A stretch of DNA of 64,000 bases from Saprospiraceae bacterium (GTDB lineage Bacteria; Bacteroidota; Bacteroidia; Chitinophagales; Saprospiraceae): positions 1,121,501 to 1,185,500 of the forward strand of contig JADJXG010000001.1 of NCBI GenBank assembly GCA_016715965.1, given 5' to 3'. A model generated the notes under the pieces. The model ran no database searches. It saw only the letters and a program-made list of their open reading frames with translations, and was not told the DNA's origin. Positions 16,977 to 27,088 of the stretch are shown piece by piece. The position numbers and the translations under genes are program-made. Every line of letters starts with the position of its first letter. Position 1 is the stretch's first letter.

Positions 16977-17042
16977 TGTTGTGGCAGTCCATCTAATCTT
17001 GCGAAGAAAAATCTGAACAAAATTGTTCTTTAAACCAATCCA

Positions 17043-17954
17043 TTGAAGCTTGAACCTAATTTTGATAGAAAGGATCTCTTTACCCAAAGTTGCTGGTCAA
17101 AAATATTGTTTCCTGATACAGAACAAATACAAATTGAGTTTGAATACAAAAGAAGTCATTTATTTGCTTGCTTCTTATTTAGAAAATCCTGGAAGTACCG
17201 TTTTTTAGAATGTCCCAAATTTACACCCCACAATGTTTTTATCGATCATCAGGTTGACTTCCCGGACAGTTACAAATCCTACTTAAAGGAAATCGAATTA
17301 TTGAAAATGTTAAAAACCATTTTGACTTCCTTTGATTTGATTACCTGCAAATTTCATGGAAGTATCCAACATGCTTCGGTTGATAAAAGCCAAAATGAAT
17401 TTTATCAAACGGCACCATCCGCTTACATCAGGGGTCAAAATGACATCGATCAACTATGGCAAAAGATGTATCGAAACACCCGGAATCACATCGTCCACGC
17501 CATACAGTCGAATATTGAGTTCAAAGAAATTTCGCCACTTGAATTTTCAAATTTGATTAGAAGCAGCAATTACTATACAACTTCCGGATTAACTGCTGAA
17601 ATGGTGCAAAATTTGTATGGTGCTTTTCATCCGAATGGCATATTAAAAATTACAGCAGCGGTGTTTGAGGAGAAAATAATGTCTTCGGCGATGACAATTC
17701 ACTGGAAATCGGACTGCTATCTTTTGGTCAATGTACTTTCAGATGATCAAAAAATCCGATCTGCCAATACGGCCTTGCTTTGGCATCTGATTGAAAAATC
17801 CATCCAACAATCCGTTCACTTTCATTTTGACGGCTCATCGGTGGGAGACATTATGCAGAAATACAAATCTTTTGGAGCAGAGACCTGTGGTTATATCTAT
17901 GGTAAGATCATTCATTCTAAAATTCTTAGGCACATTTATATTCACAAAATGTAG
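17043..17954 (+). CDS. FemAB/GNAT-like acyltransferase
   Basis: A 303-residue protein with the shape of FemAB-like (BioF2/acetyltransf_6) acyltransferases: a diverged N-terminal half and a C-terminal GNAT-like half with ALLWHLIEKSIQQSVHFHFDG followed by MQKYKSFGAETCGY. That pattern (a 'FDFEGS...fK.sFGA' block) is typical of the group. Members transfer aminoacyl or acyl groups in envelope polymer synthesis. The likely start is TTG 17043, since no ATG precedes conserved sequence. It is 6 nt upstream of the next gene, so the pair is probably one operon. The substrate is unknown. Confidence 0.6.
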   Translation: MKLEPNFDRKDLFTQSCWSKILFPDTEQIQIEFEYKRSHLFACFLFRKSWKYRFLECPKFTPHNVFIDHQVDFPDSYKSYLKEIELLKMLKTILTSFDLITCKFHGSIQHASVDKSQNEFYQTAPSAYIRGQNDIDQLWQKMYRNTRNHIVHAIQSNIEFKEISPLEFSNLIRSSNYYTTSGLTAEMVQNLYGAFHPNGILKITAAVFEEKIMSSAMTIHWKSDCYLLVNVLSDDQKIRSANTALLWHLIEKSIQQSVHFHFDGSSVGDIMQKYKSFGAETCGYIYGKIIHSKILRHIYIHKM

Positions 17955-17960
17955 TATTGG

Positions 17961-19013
17961 ATGGAGCGGGAACTTTTTTTAGCAGAAAAAAAAGCGATGA
18001 ATTGGCTTCGCTACACAGCTTCCAAATTCAATTCAAGAGGATTTTCCCACAGCAGACGGAACTGGCTGCCAGAATTTTGCGCCTGGAGAAATCCTTACCC
18101 CGAAACCAGCGGATATCTCATCGAGAATTTCCTTTATAAAAATAACAATGGAGAAGAAGACATTACGATCGCTTTAAAAACAGCTGAATGGCTGACAAAT
18201 ATTCAGGACCCTTCGGGATGCTATCACAGTGGAACAAAACAAAAGAGATCAAGCTCCTTCAATACGGCTCAAATTTTGTTTGGACTTGCTGAAGCGCATT
18301 TACATTCCCCAGATCCAAAATACCAAAAGTCCATTGGGAAAGCAAAATCTTGGTTGTTGCAACAGATTGATGAAAAAGGATTATGGACAGAGGGATTGTA
18401 TGTCAACGGATATTTTCCATCTTATTATGCCCGTGCGATATGGCCCATGTTGATGTTGGCTCAATCAGATGAGGAAAAACAACTCCTTCAAAAAAGTTTT
18501 GAAAGGCTTTGGAAAAACCGTGATCAAAAATGCCTTTTTAGAAACGCCGGATTTTATCCCTTACAAGCTGCATTGTCTCATACTGTTTTGTATGCCATGG
18601 AAGGCTTTTTTGAAATTGCAAGCCTATTGAACTTAAAGGAGGTATTAAATGAGATTTTCGAAATCCTTGAAAACGAATCCATCGAGATTCTTAAAACTAA
18701 AACATTGTGGGCCATGATCGATCAGGAAGGAAGAAGAAATTATCGATTTAGATGTCTGACCGGAGAAGCTCAGATGGCAAGTTTGTTGTTAAAAATGTAT
18801 CTCAGTCGAAAAGAAAATTTATTGTTGCGATCATCACAATTGATATTACAGGGATTGATCCGAGCACAGAAACACTCAAGCAAGCGATTTTTGGATGGGT
18901 CCTTTCCGGCGTCCGTCCCTTGGTATTCTGACTATTTCCCTTTACAAAGTGTCAATTGGACCAACAAATTTTTTCTAGATGCTTGTTACCAATACAAGTT
19001 GGCCATTTCATAA
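17961..19013 (+). CDS. Putative alpha/alpha-toroid protein
   Basis: A 350-residue protein of repeated amphipathic helix pairs with glycine/aromatic turns (WLTNIQDPSGCYHSG, WLLQQIDEKGLWTEGL, FYPLQAALSHTVLYAMEG). This resembles the alpha/alpha toroid of terpene cyclase-like or glycoside hydrolase-like proteins found in polysaccharide gene sets. I see no confident catalytic residues. No signal peptide. It starts 6 nt after the FemAB-like gene; the coupling suggests a shared role in modifying an envelope glycan. Convergent with porU, 24 nt between stops. Confidence 0.55.
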   Translation: MERELFLAEKKAMNWLRYTASKFNSRGFSHSRRNWLPEFCAWRNPYPETSGYLIENFLYKNNNGEEDITIALKTAEWLTNIQDPSGCYHSGTKQKRSSSFNTAQILFGLAEAHLHSPDPKYQKSIGKAKSWLLQQIDEKGLWTEGLYVNGYFPSYYARAIWPMLMLAQSDEEKQLLQKSFERLWKNRDQKCLFRNAGFYPLQAALSHTVLYAMEGFFEIASLLNLKEVLNEIFEILENESIEILKTKTLWAMIDQEGRRNYRFRCLTGEAQMASLLLKMYLSRKENLLLRSSQLILQGLIRAQKHSSKRFLDGSFPASVPWYSDYFPLQSVNWTNKFFLDACYQYKLAIS

Positions 19014-19036
19014 TATAGGAAAACAAAATCCTCCGA

Positions 19037-22000
19037 TTATCTCAATATAAGCATTTTTCCAACGCCATTTTTAAAATACTGATCCGTTCCATTTTGCAAA
19101 GGATTTCTTTCATTTCCTGCTGGATCTTTGACCACCAGTCTATAAAAATAAACACCATTGATCAGTTTCATACCGTACTGGTCGGTTCCATCATATTCGT
19201 ATTCTGTCATGTGGGTGCCAAGATGCAGGGGTCCTAGTTCAGTTTGATCGATTTCTCTTACGATTCTACCTAATTGGGAAAATATTTGGATTTTATAAAA
19301 TTCAGGTGTTCCAGTACCTGTCATGGTATAAACGAATTTTGTCCAGACTTTGAAAGGATTGGGATAATTAAAGAGATTGGAAATACTAATCTCCTGTTTG
19401 ATTTTAAAGCTGGTACGGATCTCCGCATCTGAAATATAATTTCCACTATGATCCTTGGCTCTGACAATAATCTCGTAAGTGCCATTGTCAACAAACTCCT
19501 GATCAATAATAACAATAGCCTCGTTGCGTGATTGACCGAACACAGCCGGGACAAATTGAACGTTGTTTTGGCTAAAGAAAATATCTCGGATGCTTCGGTC
19601 GGGATATCTCAACTTAATGCTGAACAATGCAGTGTCATCGATTGGAAAGGCCAAATTTTCATCTCTCACTTGAATCTGAATTTTGCTTTTAGCAGAAATA
19701 TAATCTCCATCTTCAATGGTCTTTCCATTGAACCGGAGAATAAACCTTGGCCTCCTCCTTTCTTTTGTCACAAAATAATTGATCACACCAATGTTATTGA
19801 AATGATGCAATTCTGATTGATCATTGTCAGGATTGAGTTCGACAAACAATTGATAGGCTCCAAACAGTCTGCTGGTGTTTTTTGCGAATGGTATGCGAAT
19901 GGATTCTTGAGATTTTATAGGACTTATTCTGGCAATGATGGTTTCAGATGAATTGTTTGGCCCGACGAGGGTAAATTTTACCAGCAAGCTATCCATATCA
20001 AACTGACTGATGTTGGAAGCGTTGAAATCAAGTCTGAAAACTTCACCTTGATTTAGGGTATCTGCACTTTTGACAAATCCATTTCCACAATCAATGGCGA
20101 CATCTGGAAGACCTTTGTACAGAACCCTCCAATATTCCTTTTGCGGACAGGTTCTATCCATCGAATCTTTAGAGGACCATATTAACTTTAATCTGGGATA
20201 ATTTTTCGCATCGATGTTTCGCAAATCCACTTCGCTCACGGAAATGTCAGAAAACAAAATGGACTCTCTTCCTTGGGGATCAATACCTACAATGTCCAAC
20301 TTAACTTGATCTATATTTTGGCTGGTATCAACAACTTTCCATAGACATTTGTCAAAGTAGCTTGCTGGTCCAATTATTCTTGAATCAATATGGCCTGAAG
20401 TCAATCGCACCGGGATATAATGCGACAAATCAATTTCTCCTGAAAAATCTCCAAATTTCTCCCTTGGTATATAATCTGCTCTTTTGTTTCTATAAATAAA
20501 AATATAGGGTACATCACCCAACATTTTCAAATTCTCTACCTGAAGAGCGCCGAGAGATTTTAGAGTTGTGAATAGATTTTTGATCCCATCACTGTCCCAT
20601 AATTCCGGAAAAAAAGAATAATTTTCCTGAACGAGGGTCATAAGACTCACCACAGCATCTTTCGGAATGTCATTTTCTAAAAAGCGCATCAATGATTCGC
20701 GCTGATTTTTGGTTTCAGTTTTAAAAATAAACATTGGTCGGCCTGCAATTCCTGGTAGCGAAACACTTCCAAAATCAGCTCCTGTTTGATTGATCCAAAG
20801 ATTGCCTTCTACCGGACTAAAGATCGTCACCAAAATACCACTGAAATCTGAACCATAAATATCTTCATTGTAGTCCACTTTCACTTCGCCCTGATAGAAT
20901 ACCTTGGGTCTCAGAAAATGGGAATTTCTGGTTACTGCATTAAATACTCTGAAATCTTCAAGAACTTCTTTGAATTCAAATTTTCTTTCAGGTTCTTCTA
21001 ATTTTATATTGTTGAAATCATTTCTAAGATCCTGAAAAAAATGGGATTGGTTCCAACCGTCTTTTACCCCCTGCATGTAAACAAAAGAACTAGAACGCCA
21101 AGCCAATACGCCATTAGTGCTACTGTCAGGCCTTGTTCTCCAATAATACACTTTGTCAGAAATCAGAGTTTGTTCCGGCGTCCACCGAATCACTCCACCC
21201 GCTTGTGAAACTGACTTTTCAAGCTTAAGAGGGCTGTTAAAATTCTCTGTGGTATCCAATTCAAAAAAATACGGACTGGCACCGGAAAACATATTTCCTG
21301 TATTTGCAATCAACTCAGGTTTGTCGCGATCTATAATTGCAAATTCATGTGGATGCACTGGAAATACATCCTTATCCAAAACTACATATCGAAACCCAAT
21401 TTCTCCGGAAGAACTGAACAGGTCGTTGTTCTCTTCTGCAATCGGCAACGGACTTTCCGGAATATTCTGATCTGCATCGACTTTTAGAAATATTTTGTTA
21501 AAACCAACAGAATTGGTCTTTGGTATTTTAATCTTAAAATGGTATTTTTCTCTTGAAGAAGGTGAGGAAACCAAATCATAAAAAACTGTATCTCTTTTAC
21601 CCGCAGAGTTTTCATTTTGTATGAATATCCTGATTGAATCTTTAATCGACTTTCCAAGATTGACAATGTCCAATTCCAGTTCAAACTCCCCTTGATCGGC
21701 ATAAATAATGGAAGGATTGGTTTTGACAGATGACCCATCAGGAATAAAGTCGGGACTTTCAGATGCCAATAAACGGATGGCAGGATCTCCATTGAAACTG
21801 ATTGACAAAGCCTGATGAGCAATGGCCTCATTGTTAAAAATTTGAAAATCCTCCATCATTTTACGATTGGAATACTGAACAGCCTCACCCAAGGTCAAAC
21901 CATATCTCTCTTGTCCAATTTGGTGATAAAATTCTGCACCGTATATCGAAAGAATATAAGGTAAACCAGCCGTTGAATTTGCCAGATAAACAATTGAACC

Positions 22001-24055
22001 CCGATCTGCTGCAAGATTATGTACTTCACTAATGCTTCTCACATTTTCAAACATTTGTCCCGCATAGCAGCCCATCGCCACAAAGGCATGGTATTTTCCT
22101 TTGTTTTGATAACTCGAAATATTTTCCAAATTGAAATCAAGCCGTGTTGACAGAGAATGACCCATGAAAGAAATCACGGAGACACCATTGTCCACCAGAT
22201 ATTTGAGTCTATCAGAGCTTGATACTTCAATTGGATTGGAGCTTTGTTTGTAAAATGTTTCTACATCCGCACCAAATGAATTGTTTTCGATGACCTCTTC
22301 CATGGCCGACAATTGATTGGATATGGTGGTAAAGAGAGTTGGATCACCACCCGAAAGATGCACAAACCGTTTGATCCATTCTCTGTTTTCCAAAATATGT
22401 GCAGTATTTTGAATGGCGTTTTCGTGTTCTTTGACTTTGTCAAGATAGGTTTTAATTTCATCGCCATTAACCGCGGGCAGTCTACCCAATGCCAGGAAAG
22501 GCATTCTGTTTTCATCAGAAACCAGCATATAATCTGCAGCCGGCATGGAATAGGTCGGGACAAAATTGTTTAGATCCTGTCCATTTCTGCGATCAATTTG
22601 ATATTCTAATCCTTTACCTATAATCAAGGTGTGTTTCAATTCGGGCCAGAGCTGACGGACATATTGGTAAAAATTCCTTATTGCAATTGAGTGCCCCTTT
22701 ATTCCAAAACCAAACTCATTGTACAAATCTTCAACTGCGATTGTAATCACGCGATAGGCTCCACCGGAAACACTTTTGCGGTAGTTTTCATATTCCTGAA
22801 CCATACCATTGCCCAAAGTAATATCCATCAAACGCTTTGAAGTCAAAATGACATAGTTGTATTCCTCAGGACTAAAATGATTAAACTCGGTGTAGAATAA
22901 GTTTGATATTGGACGGATGGCGGTGTTGGAAACGATGAGCAATTTCCTTTCCTGTTCGGAAGGAGGTAGGGAGATTTTATAGATGCCGGAAGGTTCCCTT
23001 TTGCTGATCAGGTGGAAATTATTGGTCAAGTCATACATGATTATCTCATCGCCACCATCAAAATCTTCAATTTCTAGATTTTTTCGAATGACTGAGGCCG
23101 GTATATAAATAAGCGCTTCTTTCCTCTGATCAAATAAAAATTCTGCTTGGTATTCGAGTTTTATGGTGGAAAGGCTGATGCGATCTTCAGAATTTCCATT
23201 GGCCAGTACATTGAGTGCCATTTGGTTTTTGAGCTCGTCTGCAAACAAAGTGAAGTTTGCTTTCCTCACTTTAAAACCTGGAAATAAAATGATATCCTTT
23301 GGTTGACTATCTATGGAGAAATTGACCCGATGCGATGTGAAATCTTCTCCATGCCCAAAAACAGTGACTTCAACTTTGGCCTGATCTCCCTGCAGATATG
23401 GATGTTGAAAACTGATGTTGAAATCGCGATTAGAAAAACCATTGGTTGCATAGCCCTGACCCTCATCAAAGTCAGGAAGTTTTTGAGAATTGCGATAACC
23501 ATAACTTCGTTTTGTCGCCATTTCCTCAAAAGATACCGTCTGTTTTTGTATATAGTAGAAATCCTTTGGCAGCGGATTAGAGAGATCATTTGTGATGGAT
23601 TGTATCCTCTCTGATGAAATCTGATCAGACCAACTTAAAAAATAAGCTGCAGAATCTGTAAACATACTGTACTCTGAGTTAACCATAGGAGTACCCTGAG
23701 CAAATAAAGCGGCATCCAATTCTGACCGATTTTTTTCTCCATAAAATTCAATATAATCATCCGGTCCCAAAGGTCCCTTTGCATTTACAAATATTGGAAC
23801 TTCCTTCCCGAACCTAAACAGTTGATACTGCTCTCCGGGTATTGTACCTACCGGTAAACCTGCATCCACCAAGGTCTGATAGGGAATGCGATAGATTCCA
23901 TCTTTTGCCAAAGACAATTTATAATACCTTTGATTTTTTTTGATCCATTCATTGCCAAACATGAATTTGCCATCAAAGCGCATTTGTCCAACTGCGGTGC
24001 AAACAATTAAACTAAAAACCAATATACCAAAAGTGGCGATTTTATTTTGAATCAT
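19037..24055 (-). CDS. porU: Type IX secretion system sortase PorU
   Basis: A 1672-residue outer-membrane-associated protein that removes the C-terminal signal of T9SS cargo and attaches the cargo to a surface glycolipid. It has a signal peptide (IATFGILVFSLIVCTAVGQ), N-terminal Ig-like regions, a C25 (gingipain-like) peptidase domain with the catalytic His in ISFMGHSLS (residue 633) and Cys in MGCYAGQM (residue 663), long C-terminal Ig-like and interdomain regions, and a FlgD-like terminal domain (NLFNYPNPFKVWTKF ... VYFYRLVVKD). It is much longer than P. gingivalis PorU (about 1160 residues). The ATG at 24055 is preferred because an upstream alternative (24082) lies within the promoter box. 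Confidence 0.92.
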   Translation of the reverse strand: MIQNKIATFGILVFSLIVCTAVGQMRFDGKFMFGNEWIKKNQRYYKLSLAKDGIYRIPYQTLVDAGLPVGTIPGEQYQLFRFGKEVPIFVNAKGPLGPDDYIEFYGEKNRSELDAALFAQGTPMVNSEYSMFTDSAAYFLSWSDQISSERIQSITNDLSNPLPKDFYYIQKQTVSFEEMATKRSYGYRNSQKLPDFDEGQGYATNGFSNRDFNISFQHPYLQGDQAKVEVTVFGHGEDFTSHRVNFSIDSQPKDIILFPGFKVRKANFTLFADELKNQMALNVLANGNSEDRISLSTIKLEYQAEFLFDQRKEALIYIPASVIRKNLEIEDFDGGDEIIMYDLTNNFHLISKREPSGIYKISLPPSEQERKLLIVSNTAIRPISNLFYTEFNHFSPEEYNYVILTSKRLMDITLGNGMVQEYENYRKSVSGGAYRVITIAVEDLYNEFGFGIKGHSIAIRNFYQYVRQLWPELKHTLIIGKGLEYQIDRRNGQDLNNFVPTYSMPAADYMLVSDENRMPFLALGRLPAVNGDEIKTYLDKVKEHENAIQNTAHILENREWIKRFVHLSGGDPTLFTTISNQLSAMEEVIENNSFGADVETFYKQSSNPIEVSSSDRLKYLVDNGVSVISFMGHSLSTRLDFNLENISSYQNKGKYHAFVAMGCYAGQMFENVRSISEVHNLAADRGSIVYLANSTAGLPYILSIYGAEFYHQIGQERYGLTLGEAVQYSNRKMMEDFQIFNNEAIAHQALSISFNGDPAIRLLASESPDFIPDGSSVKTNPSIIYADQGEFELELDIVNLGKSIKDSIRIFIQNENSAGKRDTVFYDLVSSPSSREKYHFKIKIPKTNSVGFNKIFLKVDADQNIPESPLPIAEENNDLFSSSGEIGFRYVVLDKDVFPVHPHEFAIIDRDKPELIANTGNMFSGASPYFFELDTTENFNSPLKLEKSVSQAGGVIRWTPEQTLISDKVYYWRTRPDSSTNGVLAWRSSSFVYMQGVKDGWNQSHFFQDLRNDFNNIKLEEPERKFEFKEVLEDFRVFNAVTRNSHFLRPKVFYQGEVKVDYNEDIYGSDFSGILVTIFSPVEGNLWINQTGADFGSVSLPGIAGRPMFIFKTETKNQRESLMRFLENDIPKDAVVSLMTLVQENYSFFPELWDSDGIKNLFTTLKSLGALQVENLKMLGDVPYIFIYRNKRADYIPREKFGDFSGEIDLSHYIPVRLTSGHIDSRIIGPASYFDKCLWKVVDTSQNIDQVKLDIVGIDPQGRESILFSDISVSEVDLRNIDAKNYPRLKLIWSSKDSMDRTCPQKEYWRVLYKGLPDVAIDCGNGFVKSADTLNQGEVFRLDFNASNISQFDMDSLLVKFTLVGPNNSSETIIARISPIKSQESIRIPFAKNTSRLFGAYQLFVELNPDNDQSELHHFNNIGVINYFVTKERRRPRFILRFNGKTIEDGDYISAKSKIQIQVRDENLAFPIDDTALFSIKLRYPDRSIRDIFFSQNNVQFVPAVFGQSRNEAIVIIDQEFVDNGTYEIIVRAKDHSGNYISDAEIRTSFKIKQEISISNLFNYPNPFKVWTKFVYTMTGTGTPEFYKIQIFSQLGRIVREIDQTELGPLHLGTHMTEYEYDGTDQYGMKLINGVYFYRLVVKDPAGNERNPLQNGTDQYFKNGVGKMLILR

Positions 24056-24079
24056 ATTTAAATTAATAATAATCAGTAG

Positions 24080-24087
24080 CAAATATA
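24080..24087 (-). promoter_or_regulatory. Bacteroidota -7 box for porU
   Basis: Reverse-strand TATATTTG matches TAnnTTTG, 24 nt upstream of the porU ATG at 24055. Confidence 0.5.
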
Positions 24088-24146
24088 TGATGAAAATAGA
24101 TTATATTAAATAATTTTCCTGTAAAATTAATAAATTCAACATTGAT

Positions 24147-25232
24147 TTGGCTCCAATAGATTTGCTCTTGGTATTAAACACTGTCATACAAATACTTATA
24201 TGGTTGATTTGTTTTGCAGGATTGGTACATTATGTACCAAAAAGTCCGGAATCTCAATCAAACCAGAGACTTCCTCCTGTGTCAGTGATCATCTGTGTCC
24301 ACAACCATAAGGAAAAAATCATCCAATTGCTGAGGGTTTTGTCCGGTCAACATTATCCGCAATTCGAGATAATCATATCTGATGATGGTTCCTCCGATGG
24401 TTTGAAAGAGTATATACAAAATGAATTCACTGGATTCAAAAACTTAAAATACATTTTCGAAACCAAGACGGTGGCAGGGAAAAAACCGGCTTTGATCCGA
24501 GCCATTGAATCCTCAAAATATGAATATCTCCTTCTTACAGATGCCGATTGTCTTCCAGTCTCAGAGTATTGGATCCGTGAAATGACAACTCCTGTAATAA
24601 AAGGAGATCAGATGGTGTTGGGATTTAGTCCTTACATTTTCAAAACCGGAATCTTAAACTTAATCATTCGATTTGAAAGTACCCTCAATGGAATTCAATA
24701 TTTATCTTCAGCTTTAAGGGGCAAAGTCTATATGGGAGTCGGACGAAATTTGCTTTATCACAAATCAATTTTTAATCCCTCATTGCTGAACTTAGACATT
24801 CCATTTGGAGACGATGATCTTTTTGTAAATAAAATTGGTCCGTTTGTTTCCACAGCTGTCGTCCTTTCTCCAAACAGCATGGTATTTTCAGAACCAAAAA
24901 ACGACTGGAAATCTTATTTTCAACAAAGAAGAAGACATTTTGCTGCAGCTAGACATTACAATTGGGAAAACCGTCTGTTTTTAGGAGTGTATCATTTCAG
25001 TCTCATCTTGTTTTATTTTTTCTTAATCCTTGGTATCTTTTCATCATTCGGGAATTGTATAATATTGATGTATTTGATCAGACTCTTGGTGGTTTGGTTT
25101 ATCTTTGCCTTTTCGGCACAAAAGTTGGAATCAAGAGATATGGTTTTAAAATTTCCTTTTCTGGAACCAATTTATCTTGTCTTTTTATTGGTTCAGGCAC
25201 CGTTTATTTGGATTAAACCTGCCAAATGGTGA
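24147..25232 (+). CDS. Family 2 glycosyltransferase
   Basis: A 361-residue membrane-bound GT2. It has an N-terminal transmembrane helix, then the GT-A domain with PPVSVIICVHNHKEKI, IIISDDGSSDG, the DxD-like LLTDADCLP, and an RRRHFAAARHY stretch equivalent to the QxxRW region, and two to three C-terminal transmembrane helices. It is expected to use a nucleotide sugar at the cytosolic membrane face; donor and product are unknown. A TTG at 24147 is the most likely start, as no ATG precedes the conserved domain. Its end overlaps rsmG by 7 nt. Confidence 0.88.
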   Translation: MAPIDLLLVLNTVIQILIWLICFAGLVHYVPKSPESQSNQRLPPVSVIICVHNHKEKIIQLLRVLSGQHYPQFEIIISDDGSSDGLKEYIQNEFTGFKNLKYIFETKTVAGKKPALIRAIESSKYEYLLLTDADCLPVSEYWIREMTTPVIKGDQMVLGFSPYIFKTGILNLIIRFESTLNGIQYLSSALRGKVYMGVGRNLLYHKSIFNPSLLNLDIPFGDDDLFVNKIGPFVSTAVVLSPNSMVFSEPKNDWKSYFQQRRRHFAAARHYNWENRLFLGVYHFSLILFYFFLILGIFSSFGNCIILMYLIRLLVVWFIFAFSAQKLESRDMVLKFPFLEPIYLVFLLVQAPFIWIKPAKW

Positions 25233-25855
25233 TGGATAGAATACTTCATTACTTTCCTTATCTACTAGAGCGACAAATTAAACAACTGGAATTGCTTTTT
25301 CCATTGTACAAGGAGTGGAATCAGAAAATCAATGTAATATCCAGGAAAGATATGGATTTTTTTTACCTTCATCATGTCTTGCACAGTATGAGTTTGGGAA
25401 TGTATGTAAATTGGAAAAACGGAACCAAGGTGCTGGATTTGGGTTGTGGCGGAGGATTTCCGGGAATACCACTTGCCATCCTATTTCCCCAGCTTGAATT
25501 TACCCTGATCGATGGGACTTCAAAGAAAATAAAAGTAGTACAATCCGTGATTGAAGCATTAAAAATTGAAAATGCACGTGCCGTACATGCCAGGGCAGAA
25601 GAACATCCTTTCAAATATCACTACATTGTATCCAGGGCAGTCGCACCACTGTCCCATTTAATGGAATGGTCCACTCCCCTGCTTTTGCACAAATCCATCA
25701 ATGCATTACCAAATGGTCTAATTGCATATAAAGGTGGGGATCTGAAAGAAGAAATGGATCAGATCCGCGGTAGAAAAATGATTGATTGTTGGCCATTGAA
25801 GGAGAAATTAACTGAACCATATTTTGACACAAAGTTTCTGGTCTATGTTTCTTAA
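25226..25855 (+). CDS. rsmG: 16S rRNA (guanine(527)-N7)-methyltransferase RsmG
   Basis: A 209-residue SAM-dependent methyltransferase that makes m7G527 in the 530 loop of 16S rRNA. Visible motifs: WNQKINVISRKD, the SAM site VLDLGCGGGFPGIPLAI (about residues 68-84), LIDGTSKKIKV, and VSRAVAPL. It overlaps the 3' end of the glycosyltransferase gene, and its own end overlaps the next start by 11 nt, so the three are probably co-transcribed. Confidence 0.94.
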   Translation: MVMDRILHYFPYLLERQIKQLELLFPLYKEWNQKINVISRKDMDFFYLHHVLHSMSLGMYVNWKNGTKVLDLGCGGGFPGIPLAILFPQLEFTLIDGTSKKIKVVQSVIEALKIENARAVHARAEEHPFKYHYIVSRAVAPLSHLMEWSTPLLLHKSINALPNGLIAYKGGDLKEEMDQIRGRKMIDCWPLKEKLTEPYFDTKFLVYVS

Positions 25856-26978
25856 TCCCATTCAATTGACTTTTCGACTATTCTTTTTGATCGTTATAGC
25901 TAATTTTAAATTAGCAGCTCAAGTTTTGGACGTTGAAATTCTTTGTACACTACCTGATGAAGTCAAAGAAAGTTCTGGTTTGATTAGTCTATATAATGGC
26001 ATCAGTTTTTGGACACACAACGACAGTGGAGGAGAACCAATACTTTTTGAAATCAATCAAAATTGTGAAATTCTCCGATCGGTTAGAATTACCAACGCGG
26101 AAAATGTAGATTGGGAAGAAATCTGCATGGATTCATTGAAAAATATCTACATCGGAGATTTTGGCAACAATAGCAATGACCGCAAGAATCTTGTGATTTA
26201 CAAGATATCTGGATTGGATAGAGCAGATTCCAGTGAAATCAAAGCAGAACAGATCCACTTTGAATATTCCAATCAATTTGCCTTTCCTCCTTCGGGACAG
26301 TTTTTAAATTTTGACATGGAAGCCTTTGTTTGGATAAATGATAGCTTGCATTTGTTTTCTAAAAATCGCACCAACCCCTTCAGCGGATATTGTTACCAAC
26401 ATACTATTCCGGATCAGCCGGGTTTTTACAAAAGCCATTTGGTAGATAGTTTTTACACTGGAAATGGGTTGATGCAACAATTTTGGGTAACTGGCGCTGC
26501 AATAAGTCCAGACCATGGCAAACTAATATTGCTTTCTTATGACAAGGCATGGTTGTTTTACCCTTTAAAGCCAGATCGAATTTTTAATTCTCCTGTGCGT
26601 GAGCTTGGATTCCCCTATCTCAGTCAAAAAGAAGGCCTAAGCTTTACATCCGAATCAGAGATCGTAATAAGCGATGAATATTTTTCGCTTCTTCGCAATG
26701 GTGGCACACTAATGAGAACCTCTCTGGATAAAGTGCTTCAATCCAATGACATAGAATCAGATCACAAATATTCTATTTTTCCCAATCCTGGTAGCGAAAT
26801 CGCACAGATTTTTCCAACAGATTATCAATTTGTGACTTTCTATGATTTGTTGGGAAGACCCATCTGCACATTTGATCCAACAAATACCATCTCTCTATCC
26901 AATCTGATTCAAGGATTCTATCTTGTCAGTGTGATCAGTGACCATAAAATTAACAAGATCGGTTTTTATAAAAAGTAA
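25845..26978 (+). CDS. Secreted protein with T9SS sorting domain
   Basis: A 377-residue exported protein. The ATG at 25845 gives a signal peptide (LTFRLFFLIVIANFKLAAQ); the frame is open further back, but only inside rsmG. The body has beta-propeller-like strands (SSGLISLYNGISFWTHNDSGG, DWEEICMDSLKNIYIGDFGNN) of the kind seen in SdiA-regulated/esterase-like extracellular proteins; no catalytic site is evident. The last 75 residues (YSIFPNPGSEIAQIFP through GFYLVSVIS) are a T9SS type A sorting domain. It overlaps the end of rsmG by 11 nt. Confidence 0.8.
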   Translation: MFLNPIQLTFRLFFLIVIANFKLAAQVLDVEILCTLPDEVKESSGLISLYNGISFWTHNDSGGEPILFEINQNCEILRSVRITNAENVDWEEICMDSLKNIYIGDFGNNSNDRKNLVIYKISGLDRADSSEIKAEQIHFEYSNQFAFPPSGQFLNFDMEAFVWINDSLHLFSKNRTNPFSGYCYQHTIPDQPGFYKSHLVDSFYTGNGLMQQFWVTGAAISPDHGKLILLSYDKAWLFYPLKPDRIFNSPVRELGFPYLSQKEGLSFTSESEIVISDEYFSLLRNGGTLMRTSLDKVLQSNDIESDHKYSIFPNPGSEIAQIFPTDYQFVTFYDLLGRPICTFDPTNTISLSNLIQGFYLVSVISDHKINKIGFYKK

Positions 26979-27054
26979 GATCTGCTGGCAGCAGGCTCAT
27001 TGGACAGAGCATGTTTTTCACAAAGTTTTAACCTTGTTTGACTAACTTTAGATT

Positions 27055-27062
27055 TACTTTTG
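27055..27062 (+). promoter_or_regulatory. Promoter of the DUF4197 gene
   Basis: TACTTTTG matches TAnnTTTG, with a TTG 18 nt upstream (27034-27036), close to the TTG-N19-TAnnTTTG consensus. The ATG at 27089 is 26 nt downstream. Confidence 0.6.
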
Positions 27063-27088
27063 CTGTCTAATGAAAAAATCAAATGTAC

